Source: Andrena cerasifolii
Lineage: Eukaryota > Arthropoda > Insecta > Hymenoptera > Andrenidae
Assembly (NCBI RefSeq): GCF_050908995.1
Contig: NC_135123.1
Location: 17,298,001-17,362,000 of the forward strand
DNA length: 64,000 bases
Direction of reading: 5' to 3'
The notes under the pieces were generated by a model. That model saw only the letters and a program-made list of their open reading frames with translations, was not told the origin of the DNA and did no database searches. The position numbers were made by a program, and so were the translations under genes. Below are positions 24,701 through 37,407 of the stretch, piece after piece. Position 1 is the stretch's first letter; each line of letters starts with the position of its first letter.

Positions 24701-27700
24701 AAGTAGGTACAAGCCGTTTCGGACCCTTCAGATTCGACTATGCACCGTAAGTTCAATTTTCCCAACTCCTCCTGTATGTACATTCGACATTGTCGCTACC
24801 ATCATCTGCGTCCTCGTTCATAGTCATAACCACGTCATCAACACCTGTCCACCCTCGACCAAACAGTATCTTTAGCGCTTATTTTTACGCGCGTCTCTAG
24901 CAACGTTTTAGCGTAACGTACTAGCGCATTTCCTTCTCGTTTTCGAAATAAATTAATAAAGAAAGAGATATCTAGCGGAGCTGTAAATTTATAAACGCTT
25001 CCTTCCACAGTTACATGTAGTTGTTTCTCGCCATCTGGAGGACGGCACCACGACCCCCTTAGCCCCGTACCTGCCGCTCCCGTAGCTCCCACTTCTGCCA
25101 GGCTGCCACGATTTTCATCTAAACACGACAAACAGGTGCTAACGCGAATTCTCCCTCAAGGTACTTGGAAACAGTGAAAGTTTATGGAGAAGCGAACGAA
25201 CGTATCCGTGAAAAAGCGCGCGCACACGCGTGTACAAGTCATCGTTCTCCCCAGAGGCACGCACGACGGCTAAAACCGAGCCAACAAAATTCCAGGAAGT
25301 AAAAGATCGATCAAGAGACGAAACGTACGATCGGACAAAGAAAGAGCAGAAGGAAGAAGACAGGAGCACAGCATTTACTTTTCCAGCTGAAGCAACAGCA
25401 GGCAAGCAGGCAGGCAAGCAGGCAGGCAGGCAGGCAGGCGGGCGGGCGGGCGGGCGGACGGGGGGGCGGGCAGACAGACAGGCAGGCAGGCAGGCAGGCA
25501 GGCAAGCAAGTAGGATAACAGGAAAGCAGTCGGACAGAAAAGTGAACAGGTAGGAAGGTAGGTATGTAGGTAGATGGGTAGGTAGGTAAGCAACAGGCAA
25601 GCAGGTAGGTAGATAGGTAGATGGACGTCGTCGGCAGGACGAATAAGTAAAATCGAATCGGACTGAGGCCAAAACGGAAGCGATTTCGCTCTTACTTATT
25701 TCTAATGCGACACGAGCAACTCGTGATTGCAATACGCTTTTTCCCGTCTTCGATACTGTCGCATATAATCGCTGGATATGGTGACTTAAACGGACTCCTG
25801 TTACGTTCTTTTTCGACCGCTTTTCGCTCTAACCACAAACGTAGCGTATGTACACAGGTCCGGCTCAAGCCACTTTTGCGCCCTAGGCAAACTTGCCAAA
25901 TTACGCTCTCCATTTATGCCTAATAAATTTCTTTCAGCTCTTTAATAACTTTACTCTGAATATTTATTCGTAGCTTCAAACGTTTCTAGTACAACTTGTA
26001 ATATTTCATTTAAAACATGTATTTTACAAAATGCCAACAAAGAAACTACCGTAATACGATCGCGTAGGTAGCCGAGCATCTTACGGTGTCGCGCATCGTT
26101 CATCACCACCTCCCCAACATTGCACGAATAATTTCGCTGAAACGTACCTCTCTCGCGACTACAATTTTCCAATTTGCTTCTGACAACAATTACGAATACG
26201 TAAGTGACGCATCTTTTTCAACCGATTTTCTAATCTACTTGGGATTCGCGAATTTCATGTTTCACACGTGTCCTGAACATAGTTGGCAAAATCGATCTGA
26301 ATCTACTTAAGCATGATTATGGACAAGGAGGAGGTAGAAAAGCACAATGAAATCGGGAAATCTAATAGATATAGCCGAACAGGTCTGTTACTCAGCGTAA
26401 CCGATGCGATGTTAAACCTGTTCCTCTTCGCGTACCCCATTGCTCACTTCGCTCGCACCGCTTCGCCAGCCAAACACGAAAACCACGCCGCCCAACCCCT
26501 AAACTCTAAAGCCTACTATAGCCATAACCGATTCCTTCGCCGCTCCTTCCTAACGAGTCCTTTCTCATTCTCTTCCAAATACATATATATGTTCTCGGTT
26601 ACGGAGCAATCCGACCGTTACGAGTAAAAACGAAACTACCACCACATCTACTGCGCACTGGATCGATCCGATTCCATTCGAATCGTGAATTAGAGAAAAC
26701 ACATCCATCCTCAAGCGAACTCGAAATGAAAATATGTATGCACGCTAATTCATTGGAATACACGACCGTCGTCGACCTACGTATGAAATGAGTTGCATCG
26801 CGAAGGAATAGCGTCTGTTCCATTTGACTTCCGCGTTTCGAAAACCCAGATCGAGATCTTCGCGTCAACTGGATTTATCGTTCGGCATATTCGGGCTGAT
26901 CCCTGTAAACTTTGAACGGGAACTAGGTCGTTTTTGATAAGCGGCGATCACTTCGTATTAAAATTAGAAACACGTTTGAAAAACGTTCGGCGATCGAGGA
27001 TAGTTGATAGGCACTCTGTGGGAAAATTGGCGTGGTGCGTATATTTTGTACGGCAGTCGGGAGGTGGCGCCACGCACGCGTACCACGAGTATGTCCGAAA
27101 GCAAATAAGATCGTTTCCTTCAACGGCGAATTGTCGTAACCTCGCTGCACTACGGCTGTAATCGAACTTGACAAAACAGAAATCGCGAGGATCGAAGAGA
27201 ACGATGAAACAATATGGGACTTACTGTGCAAGCGAACCAACTGCTCGATGGGACAAGATCCAGGTTATCAGGTGCAGGTGCACGTGCGACGTGCAACGCT
27301 TCACGGTAGTAGGTACTGCTAATGCAACACGGCGAATTCTTTTCTCATATATCACAGTTTTGATTCTTCGAAATACTTGGGCCCAGTTCACCAGTAACCA
27401 ATTCCAAGGGATCGTAAAAACGGGCAAGATGCAACTTGGCGATCCTCTCTGATCCAATCGATCGTCGAAACGAGCCGTGGGACTCGTCGGGCAGCACGTT
27501 TTCACAATATCACCACGCGTCTTACGATGTTACGTCGGCGTAGGTAAGCACGTACACGACCGTTAGCTTTTTACAGGCAATACACAACAAACTCTCCAAT
27601 TTCTATGCAACGCGTATACAACGTTCTCGACTCGTGGCGTAACTCGTGACAGCGTGGCAAAACGACGCGGGCTCCTCGCGGCGGCCGGCGCGGGAATGAT

Positions 27701-27759
27701 TGAAGAAGTTCGGTTCGTGGCACACGATGCTGGTGGGGATGAATCTCACGACTCGTGAC

Positions 27760-27798
<39 letters not shown>

Positions 27799-30700
27799 CG
27801 ACGCGCGCGCCTCCTGTTCCTGCGTAACGAAAGGATACGACGTAACGATTAACCGAACAGAAAACGAGACAACATTGAATAACCGCGGTAAGAAATTTGA
27901 GAAGCACGGCAACGTTCGGGGATTGACAGTATACGCAGGCGCCTCGAAATGCAGGTAAGATTTTGCCGAATTTCATCATTCAACTCGAGGACAAAGATTT
28001 TTCGAATTTCCAATTTATTTGAAACACGCGAGCAACGCTCGTCCGGAGCTTGTCGCAACATGTGTTCGAGGACCGGATAATCACCGACAACTCGAGAGGC
28101 AAAGTACGGAAGAGAGTATTTGCCACGGTAGAACGCGTTTCGATTCGAACGAGACCAACGATGAGAGTCATAAAACGTCGACCGACCGCTCCTTTTGCTA
28201 CTGATATTTCCCGGTACATAACATTGCCGGTTAAGAAATTCCCCAGATGATAAGGTTAAATCTGCGATCTTTCTTACACTTGACACACATACATTATTTT
28301 GGAAATGTTACATCGTAGGAATAGCGTTCGCGCTTCGTGGCCCAGATAACGAGCTGTGAACGCAACACTCGAAAAGAAAGGGGCTGCGGAGGAAGAGGAG
28401 GAGTAGTGGTGGTAGGAGGAGGTGGAGGAGGAGGAGGAGGTTTGAGATGAATATGGGAGGGAACGAACTGTTGGTGCGGGAGTTTGCAGGGCGAGGAGAG
28501 GAATTCAGGCAATTGAAAAAGGCGGGTGGCGTAATGAATAAAGGAAAGAGATCTCGCTACGTCGTGTATATGACGAACGCGTTCCGACGGTGTCGAAAGA
28601 GATTACGCTTTAAAGGTGTACGCGTTGCGGTACCTATCTGCGTTCGCAAGTCGCAGGCGTTCGTGCACCTTTTCTCGATCTTAACAAACAGCAACGGCGA
28701 TCGATCGATTGATTTGCGAACTCGAGAGCGAGAGTAGCTACAGCAAACGAAAGGAAGCGGAATTATTGCAAGTAGGTGTCTCCACGGTCGGACGGTTTTT
28801 CGCTTCGGCGCAAGTAAAAACCGGTTGAAAAATTGTCACAAGCGCATTATTTGTTGATATACCTCTGATACTCGAATATTGCAGGAAAGTAGGACATGGT
28901 AGGAGGTGGGAGGACCCGCGGTACGAGATCTGGGGTTACGTCGGAGTTTATAAAGAGTCATTACGTTGTCGAGAAAGGTGGCTTTAATTTCACTAGCATT
29001 CCAATCACATTAATGTATGTACATATACCCCTACCTACCTGGTGCCCGTTTGTACTCGTATTAGCGAGAAGTGCTAATTTACTGGTAACTCATCGTCTAT
29101 TCGACGACAAAATTGTTAGGCGATCACTATTAGGTCACTATGTATCTAATATGTACTTATCCATCGTGAAGGAAAATAACAAGCCACCAAGGAAGCACGT
29201 TAAGAAGGAAGGACGGAAGCAGTGTCCGAAAGACGATAGAATAGATACTTATCCTTAAGATGCACGATGAAATTCAGTTTCCTTCGCGAATGGCACACGA
29301 GAGCTCTACGAGATATGAGAACGATGGACAAGCACAGAAAAACTAGGAATCACGAGAAAGGCTCGGAGCGGGACGGATCGATATTCTTTTGCGGGACAGT
29401 TGGGTGCTGCTTCGACGTAGAAAACGAAAGACGGACGTGCGAACGATGCGAGTCCTTCTCTTTTTCTCCTTATTTCTTTCTTCCATATAGTTTTACGAAT
29501 GCCTAAACTGCTTGTCCGGTACGCGAACGATACACGATCCACCCGAACAATTATCTTTTCCCAAAAGGGCGATGCATTCTGACAAGGATGAGATTGAAAT
29601 CGAACGGAGAACGGATAACGGATAGAAAAGTTAAGCGCAGAGGGAAAGGTTAACGAGGCTAGAGGTGGGGGAGGATACATGCACATTTTTCGAAACAACT
29701 TGCAACACGGTGCGCAACGGCTCTCTAAATCTTGCGAGGTCTGTTCGAATCTTGGATGTAGAGTGGCTCGGTAAAGCGATTGTAGAAAGGTTAAACGGTT
29801 TCTGAGTCGAGCGTCTACGACGCGATAAACGAGCCTGTTTAAAGTCGTTTCACCTTTGCGTCATGCACGAGGAGCCGAGATTACAGCTAACGAGCGGTCT
29901 TCGTCATCACGCTCGGCAAAATTTAACCACAAATACTCGAGATCCAAGTAAATCAACACTAACGGGATTAGATCCTGCCGATTTGCAGTCGTCATCGCAT
30001 CGATTTAAACAAAATACCAGGGACATGCGTACAAGCAGATGGACAATTTTCAGCCCAAGGATGTATATATTCTTTGTTGCCTTTGCTAGTATGCGAATGA
30101 CGAGAAGAGTGCGGGGGGGGGGGGGGTGAAATGGTGTAATAGTCGGATAGCAGAAGGAACGAAGAGCCGCTACAGGCTTGCCAACCGTGTGGAGTAAAGT
30201 CGTCTCAACGTACATAGGTAGCGCCATCGACCCTCTTCAACGATTACGACGAAACGATGTTATCAAAAACAGTGTTCGACGTTAACAAGGGAAGATCCCG
30301 AACCTGAAAACTCAAAAAATTTTGAAACTTTGTGCATATGTAGGGTATTTTCACCTGATTACAATGCATTTTTTGTTTGCTACCCAAGTTCACTAGAAGC
30401 GGGTGAAATTAACCCCTGAAAATTCGGCTGTTTTCCGATTTTGTGTTATAACTCGCGAACTGTAAGAGATAGAAAACAAGTTTCAAGACAAAAGTTACTT
30501 CTTTTAATTAGATCTATCATTTGGCATACAAATTATTTTACAGTTCGCGAGTTACGACACAAAATCGGGATATAAGCGGATTTTCAGGGGTCAATACACC
30601 CCCTTAGAGTGAATTTCAGAAATTTTTGAATTTCCGGACTCGGGATGTTCCCTTGTAAGTCAAGCTGAGCTGGGCCGAGCCGGGCCGAGCGAAGTCGAAT

Positions 30701-33700
30701 CAAGTCGAGTCGAACCGAACCGAGCAAAGCCGAACCACGAACGGAGACTGCCGAGATGAACGCGATACCGACGCTTCTTTTTCCTACCTATTCGAGAATC
30801 CATTAACGGTGTTTTTCAGCATCTCGAACAAATGTTGATTTTACAAATTTTCATTGGGCGAATGTTTACACAGCTCATAATCGTCCAAGGCTTATCGCGG
30901 AACTGCGATTTTCTGTGGTCGAATAAATTTCTCATTTTTTGCCGAGTTTACACTTTCGAGTTTTACAGTCCCCGTCCACGGCGTCCACGTCCCACCGTAA
31001 GTGCATATCGGGACAGGCAGCGAATCGAGGTGAATCGCACAACTCGCAAAAGCATTTCGTCCTTATCCCGCGTACACCGATTTCTATTATCTATCGTCGA
31101 CGCTCTCTTAAACCGGTTTTACTTATTACGCGAGCGTTCGCTTATCTCCCGTAGATCTCTTATTGCCAGTCACAGTGAGCGAGTGTTCCACCGTTCCCGA
31201 GGTCCGATCCCCTCGCCCCTTCCTCAATTCTAATTCTTTTCAGCTACTCCGTCAAGCGCATTCTCCGGTTAATGTTTTGCGTGCAGATAATACCTATAGA
31301 TACTCTGACGAATGCATCGTAGAAAAGCGAAAAATGAAACAGACAAAGATGGCGTGAAAATGTGACCAAAGGTAAATACCGAGTATACCTACATATTTTA
31401 CACCACGCGACCTTTCGGCCCCACGAAATTCTTCGGATAAACGAGCTTTTCACGTTACAACCAAGGGAGCAACAAGTGTGTATCTTGTCTACCCTGCGGA
31501 TCGGACCGTTCTTAGTTCTCCTCTTTCTACTTTCCTACCCCAACCCCCTTCCCCTTCCCCCCTCCCCTTACTTCTACCTTTCCCCTTCCAATCTCACACT
31601 CTTTCTTCCTCTCTAACGATAAGAGTGCCCGTTGTGTTTATCTCTTTTCTCTAATTTCGCGCGTGTACACACACGGTCCTACGTTTTCCTTTGTGGACAC
31701 AACCGTTGCTAAATCAAACAGATGAAAAGCTATGCGCAGTTTACATGCACGATAGTTCGGACGTAGGTATCTCGTAGTGTTTTTCCCGGATAGTAAAGTC
31801 CCGAAATTCTAATCCAGTACCCGCTCGACACGACTTTAAGAGAGCGTTTACCATATAGTTGCTGGCTGCTCGAATAGTATTATAGATTCGTGGCCATAAG
31901 AAAGGGTAGACGCACGTTGCCAGTGCCGAACGCGCTACGATACATAGGTACTCTGAAATGCTTATTCACTGCAGAATGAGTAATGGGCTGCTAGTGAAAT
32001 ACATCGAGACATAAATATTGTATCTGGAGCGCTATATATTACCTGTATCGTATACATTATCTACCACGCTCTCTGTTCTCCGTTCTGCTAGTTACTATCT
32101 GATCGAGATCGTTGCCATGGGAATGCGCGTACAAGATTCGATTCGGTTCGAACCGATGCAAGGCAATCGATTCGTTTATTTCGTAAACGGTGGACTTCTC
32201 TATCACGAAAGCTTTTTCAGACCGTACTGCTCGCTTTCCACCCCTAATCACCGTCAGAAATCGTCGCCAAACATCGTCAAAGGGATAAACTGACATTTTT
32301 ATCGAGACAATGAAAGTCCACGCTTAAAACGTACTACATCCACCTGCATAGGTATCTACCCGATCCCGCAGATGGAATCGTGGCCCCTGTTTTCTCCGTG
32401 TTCTCTTCGAGTACCTCGATCAATCATACGCTTCCTACCAGTTCTATAGTCTCGAGTTTTAGTGTCCTATAGGTGTTCCCTATGTTGTTCCCGAATGTTC
32501 ACGATCAGTTTTGAGTCAGGCATACTCGCAGTGGTCGGGCTACGCGCGAGGAAACGTAATCATTTGCAATCCCGCGTAGAACCGCTTTGAAACTCCACGA
32601 AGGAATTTATTAAAGTTTGACTAAGTCGCTTTACAAAGTTTCACCGGTGCACCGAAGCATCGGGGAGAGGAGCAGCGGGGGGTTGCGACGTACACGGCAA
32701 TCGCGTACCCCTTGGCGGGCAGAGGGCACGGTGGGAGCTACGAACGAGGAAACGGTGGGGATTCCTCTCGAAGAAGCGGGACGAGTAGCCGAAGCAGGCG
32801 AAGGTGGAGGTTCAAGAGGCGGGGGAAGCGAACGAGATGGTTGACGAGGAGGAAGGGTGAGGTGAGGTGAGGTGGGGGTGGAGGCACGGCGAAGGGGTAG
32901 AGAGACTGAAAGAGAAGAGGCGGCGGGGGAGGTACTGGGTACGTGGAACGACGAAGGGAGGCGAGCTGGTTGTATCAGGCAGGGAGGTTGAGGAGGCACG
33001 GGGAGGGACGGGTGGGGGTGGGTTGGCGGCGGGGAAGAGGGCAAAGTTACTTTCCCGGAGAAATAAAAGTTAATGGAGTTCCGTGCCTCCTCGTCCCCTG
33101 GTTCTTCCACCACCTTTTTCTTCTCTTCCATCTCTTTGCCGTCCTGCAACTTTCACGAAAGTTATTATATCTTAATTTACTATTGAGCATTATCTAAAAT
33201 TTCTCCGACATTTCCGTTTTAATGCGATACGGAACATCGGCGAGGAATATATGCATGAGACCACTCGAGAGAACGAGTAGGAAATTGCTTGTTGCGTCGT
33301 TATCGGGAGAACATGCCAATTCTAGCGTTCGCAAAAAATGCAACAACGAATCCATCAACGTTTTAAAAGAGTTCACATGTCCTAAATTCTTCACCCTTCC
33401 TCCAATATCCAGCAACGACGTTATATCCCTGCTATAAACAGAACTGTAGCTATATAAGTAGGTACCTTACTACATATTTCTTCTGTATCGTCAGTTTTTT
33501 TTCATTTGTTGAAAGCCGCTGTGCAAACAAACGTTCTTGTTTTTCGGCAATATGGAATACCTGTGTATAGAGGGTGTATCAGCAATCAGCATCCTTCCGT
33601 AGGCATCAACGCAACCCTCGTACTTCCTCGCCTAGCTTATACTTATTATAGGTAGGTATCCTTGCTGCGTATTTCCCTTCCCGTTCTTGGTCCGATATCA

Positions 33701-35310
33701 TATTCCCCATTCCGTTCTCCTTCTGGTCCCGGTATTTCATCTTCCAAGTCAACCCTTCCCGCGCGGCGCGACGCGGCGGTTTGATTTACGGCCATAAGTT
33801 GTAATATTTGCCCCACTATTGTATGGTAATACGCAGAGGAAAAAATATGTTAATGGTTGCCATAAAGAAGATATATAGCATACATATGTATCCCATTTCG
33901 TGACATACGCCCGGTAAACGCAAAAACTGCATTTACTGGTCCGTCTCTTTCGTTTCCCTTTCATAGGGCGCTTTTTGCCTTGTTCCTGTATATTCCTCTA
34001 TTCCTCTCCCCTCACCCTTCTCTACCATTTTATTTCTTCTGCTTCCTCCGTACTCGTTTCCTTTCTCTTCCCCTGTCGCTTATTTTCTTGAATTCCAGCA
34101 GAATCGCAGAGTTCCAACAGAACTCCCTTTTCTTGGATTTGTCGATCGCAATTATGATGGATATTATTTGAACGGAGAGTTAAAAGAAGCATCCCGGGAC
34201 CCTTTGCCATCGTGTCGCTGATAACAATTCCGAGTCATCGATGAAAATTCCGACGTTTCGACATTGCCAGTGTATCGTCCGTAAAGAGGGACCGAAACCC
34301 TTTCTCGGTTCGTACATACCTCTCTCTTCCATCCATATCTCGCCAACTATTCCAATATTCGTTAATCTGTCGGAAAGTTTTGGAAAACTTGCCGTTATTG
34401 CAGCTACATGGAGCGGGCTTATGCCCTATGCATGTAGGATGAGCGGCGTAAAGATGAAGCAAAGTGAAGGGTGAAGGAGGGATATTAAGAGAAGGGGAGA
34501 GAAGAGAGGAGAAGATAAGAGAAAAGAAGAGAAGATAGGAGTGACTAGGCGAAGAAGAACCGTAGTTGTTGGGAGGTGGAGAAATTGAGGGAAGGAGTTC
34601 GCAGGGTAGATTCTACTCGGAGATGCGACTGGAGGAGAGTCGAGGGGGTCTAGGGGGTGAGAAGCGGTGTGCCGAGGTAAGTTAAATAAACTTGTTTAGT
34701 TTCCCGGAAACTTCTGCCCGGCCATTGTATTCGACTGCCTCGCTACCGAGTACCGAGTTTGTTCCAAAACTTTCGAATACGAACGAGCTCTCCGGTTCTC
34801 CGTTACGCTTTATTCGCTTGTTTTGCCAAGTCGCTACCTATGGTTACCTACTCTTTCCTCTCGATATTCTCCAATTTCCTTCACGCATACTCCGCCGCAT
34901 ACCCGTGCCTCGCGTTATTCCCTATCGCGGTCTTTGTTGCTCTCCGGTCTACCCTCGGGGCAACTCGTCGCGTCGTTCCTTCCCTCTCTTCCTTTTCTCT
35001 CCTGCTTCTCTTTTCAACGGACCAGATGAATTAATAAATAGTTTCACCGAGCACATTGTACATTGTGCCGTTCAACGTAAATCTGGGCACGATTAAAAAA
35101 TCATGGAATAGTTATGGGACAATTTCACTGGACCTTTGCCCTTGTCATCATTCTTATCGCCGATATCATCTCTGCCGTTACAGTTGTTGCTACCCTAACG
35201 CGGAGCATGCAACAACGAATCTGATCGGAAACAAAATCGGACAAAGTGCCCTGTCGCTAGAGTGGCAGCAAACCGAATGGCTTATTGATTTAACGAGAGA
35301 GAGAGAGAGG

Positions 35311-35341
<31 letters not shown>

Positions 35342-36908
35342 GCGAAAGAGAAATAGGGGGAAACCGTGGACGGGGAAACTCTGCGAAGCTCGAGGTGGTT
35401 AGGGGGAGGCTGGAGGTGGTCGTGGGGTCGCAAGCAGGAGGCCTGGGGGAGGACAGGGTGAGGCTAGGGAGTGGGTATGGAGAGGAGATGAGTAACGCGG
35501 AATAGGCTAGGTAAGGGTGGGGAAGAGGAGAGCTCGCGGGTTCGCTGGCTCGCGAGGTCGGGAACGGTGGATGGAGTAGGGTAAAACAAGGTAAGGTAGG
35601 GTAAGATAGCGTCGGTGGCTGGAGAACAGGGGCACGGCGCGGCGCGGGGGCGCGGTACGAAAGGCAAAGAGAACGGTACCGATATGTGCGCGTGCAGAAA
35701 GAAAGACAATCTGAACGGAATAATTAACGCGTCTTCGGGATCGAGCCTTTTCGAATGTCCTCTAACAGCAGTTTAATTTTCTTAGCTCCGCATCGCTATT
35801 CCCAGCTGTCGTCATTTTCAACGTTTCTTACAACTCGTATCGGTTAATAGAGACCAATTTAGCTGAATTAGCCCAAGATTCACTGTACATGGGCGCATGT
35901 ACCTATATTGCATGTACATACTCGATGACAGGATATCGTGGCTATTCCCTGCGACGGCGTTCGAATAGTACGATACTCGAATGGTCATTGGTTGATCAAC
36001 AAGTGGCTCATGATTTTGTCAGTGCGTTTGCGACCGACCGACCGACCGACCAACTAGCCGGCTACCGTCCCGTCTCGGCCCGTTCTTCGGCCGTGCGTTC
36101 GTCCGGTTACCCGATGCGGTCTACCGCTAAAATACTCAACGGCTGCCCCATCCTGTTATCTATTCCAACCTGTACGTAGCGTGAGCAAATTGAAGGGCGA
36201 AGGTTCCATGCTCTCTTGCCTTCGAGGATTTTATGGCAGCGACTTAGCCTGCGCGGGGTCCTGACAGAGGGTATATAGTATACATATATGTACATACGGA
36301 AGACTAAACAGCCCTGGCGACGGGCGATGGCTGATGACCACGTTGGGTCTCCTCTCTCATAGCTATCTGACCCGTATTGCTAAAGAACGAGGACCCTGTT
36401 CCAGAAGAATCTGGCCACGAAGCGAGGGAAGGCTATGCGTTTTGCTAAGAGGTCTGTGATGAACCGCACGGCACTACATATACCCCCGAAATGTCCTGGA
36501 GCGAGTTCCTCACGACCGTTTATAAAATCGTTTCTAACGTGTAAGTTATGCCGTGCAAAGTATAATCGATTAATGTTAATATTTTAATGTCACGCGGCCG
36601 ATACATACTTCCGTTCTTTATCTTTAACTACATTTTTCATCGTACGTGTTCGTTCGTGACCAATCTGGTGAAACTGCTGGTAAATGACAGGGCTAGGTAG
36701 CCCCCGTGGAACATAGAACGAGCACTAATCATTTCAGGCATCATTTCTTCGCACGTTTTTTCATCGCTATATCTACTCACGAAAGAGAAAGCAAACGTAG
36801 TCTCGTGTCAAAAACGTGATTTTTCGCGCTGAATTCGCCTTTTCGCGCTTATAAGGAATATGGCCGGAGGAAAACAGATTAAGGAGAGAGAGGTGAGAGT
36901 GTGTGTGT

Positions 36909-36948
<40 letters not shown>

Positions 36949-37407
36949 ATGAGAATTAGGAAAAACCTAGCCAGACGGGACACGATTGGCGAATTCAATT
37001 AGCAAGGTGGATTTGAAGTTTTGTTTCGATCAAAATTCTAAACGTTGAGTCGGTCGACCTTTATTTATTCATTCATGGTTACCCGCCCGAAAAGGCGAGA
37101 CTTCGTAGCTCTATACCCATGTACACGGTCTGGTTTCTTTTCGGATTCCTTGCCGTTTTTTCGTCGGAACGAAAACGATGTCATCGTATTCATATAGGAA
37201 GAAAGAAAGTTTCATGTCGGGCCGTGATGCGCTAAGGCCCATAAACATAGCGCAGAGTGTTACCGCGCCACGCCGCGCCGCACCGTTTAAATAATAGAGC
37301 AAACAGAAATATGTATCAAGTTAGAAGGGACTGACCTTGTAAGCGAACGGGTCAAACATTCTGCACACGTCGACGTCGCTGCCGAGTATCGTGTAACCAG
37401 CGTCCAT
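17144..37407 (-). CDS. TOX: TOX-family HMG-box transcription factor (10 coding exons)
   Basis: Nuclear HMG-box protein of the TOX family (TOX/TOX2/TOX3/TOX4; insects usually have one). Minus-strand exons in reading order: 37407-37336, 24409-24260, 22564-22403, 22315-22200, 21274-20968, 20872-20760, 20536-20401, 19914-19504, 17751-17632, 17509-17144. All junctions are in phase, giving 650 residues. Family marks are FHTPSFGDEDF (about 76-86), a basic patch KKKKKRDPNEPQK leading into the HMG box (about 302-372; PVSAYALFFRDTQ to YLQALAAYRASL), and a Cys-rich C-terminus with CIRHGCPNP and EYCSNECVVSHCRDVF. Gln- and His/Gln-rich tracts surround the box. The ATG at 37407 is chosen because TILGSDVDVCRMFDPF reads as a TOX N-terminus, but the exon is open upstream to its acceptor (37433), so more N-terminal sequence is possible. 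Which vertebrate paralogue it matches best is not decided. Confidence 0.9.
17823..18809. mobile_element. Decayed inverted-repeat element in TOX intron
   Basis: The ends are imperfect inverted repeats: GGGGGTATAACCGTTTGAAAG at the left matches the reverse complement of the CGTTCAAACGGGTATACCC area at the right. It carries a 20-mer (17934-17953) identical to one in the 6.8-kb HDAC4 intron element, so the two are probably related families. A smaller hAT-like element is nested inside. No transposase frame. Confidence 0.5.
17975..18230. mobile_element. Nested hAT-like MITE
   Basis: Begins CAAGGGCGGATCCAG and ends with the inverted CTGAATCCGCACCTG. It is flanked by near-identical 8-mers GTAGCACG (17967-17974) and GTAGCAGG (18231-18238), as expected for the 8-bp target duplication of hAT elements. 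No coding capacity. Confidence 0.6.
18831..19470. mobile_element. Foldback element in TOX intron
   Basis: Two arms of roughly 200 bp (about 18854-19050 and 19265-19468) are inverted copies around a loop of about 200 bp. The left end, GGGTGAACCTTATTTTTCGAC, resembles the end of the 38.9-40.6 kb element. The right end abuts TOX exon 19914-19504 within about 35 bp, so it borders a splice donor. Confidence 0.65.
21750..21822. repeat. (TC)n microsatellite
   Basis: CTCTCT tract in the TOX intron between exons 21274-20968 and 22315-22200. Confidence 0.85.
25397..25626. repeat. Compound (CAGG)n/(CGGG)n/(GTAG)n microsatellite
   Basis: About 230 bp of tetranucleotide units that drift from CAGG through CGGG to GTAG. 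They translate in other frames into long Cys/Pro/Leu or Gly/Arg strings that look like proteins but are not. Confidence 0.85.
27757..27796. repeat. (GA)n microsatellite
   Basis: About 18 GA units within the large TOX intron. Confidence 0.85.
28380..28441. repeat. (GGA)n purine-rich repeat
   Basis: Imperfect GGA triplets within the large TOX intron. Confidence 0.75.
30285..30656. mobile_element. 372-bp inverted-repeat MITE
   Basis: The left end ACAAGGGAAGATCCCGA is mirrored by the right end, which reads ACAAGGGAACATCCCGA on the other strand. Similarity continues inward: a pair of inverted copies of the CGCGAACTGTAA / TTACAGTTCGCG block flanks the centre, so the whole unit can fold on itself. 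A clear target duplication is not visible. No coding capacity. Confidence 0.65.
35298..35336. repeat. (GA)n microsatellite
   Basis: GAGAGA run within the large TOX intron. Confidence 0.85.

Larger units (their letters stand above)
24410..37335. other. TOX: 12.9-kb first recognised intron of TOX
   Basis: This lies between TOX coding exon 37407-37336 and exon 24409-24260. I found no other gene on either strand: the longer open frames are low-complexity products of microsatellites. Contents are (CAGG)n/(GTAG)n at 25397-25626, (GA)n at 27757-27796, (GGA)n at 28380-28441, a G run at 30112-30126, a 372-bp inverted-repeat element at 30285-30656, (GA)n at 35298-35336 and (GA/GT)n at 36893-36946. Alternative promoters or exons of TOX may hide here. 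Confidence 0.6.

Noticed and set aside
25139..25732. Minus-strand frame full of LPACLPACL and similar strings
   Set aside because: It is a translation of the (CAGG)n/(GTAG)n microsatellite, not a protein gene.
25855..25910. GC-rich words CAGGTCCGGCTCAAGCC...GCGCCCTAGGC resembling the end of a DNA transposon
   Set aside because: Only one end is visible; no inverted partner or target duplication was found nearby.
32631..33149. 172-codon Pro/Ser-rich frame on the minus strand
   Set aside because: Arises from a G/A-rich tract; no domain, no splice context and no start support.
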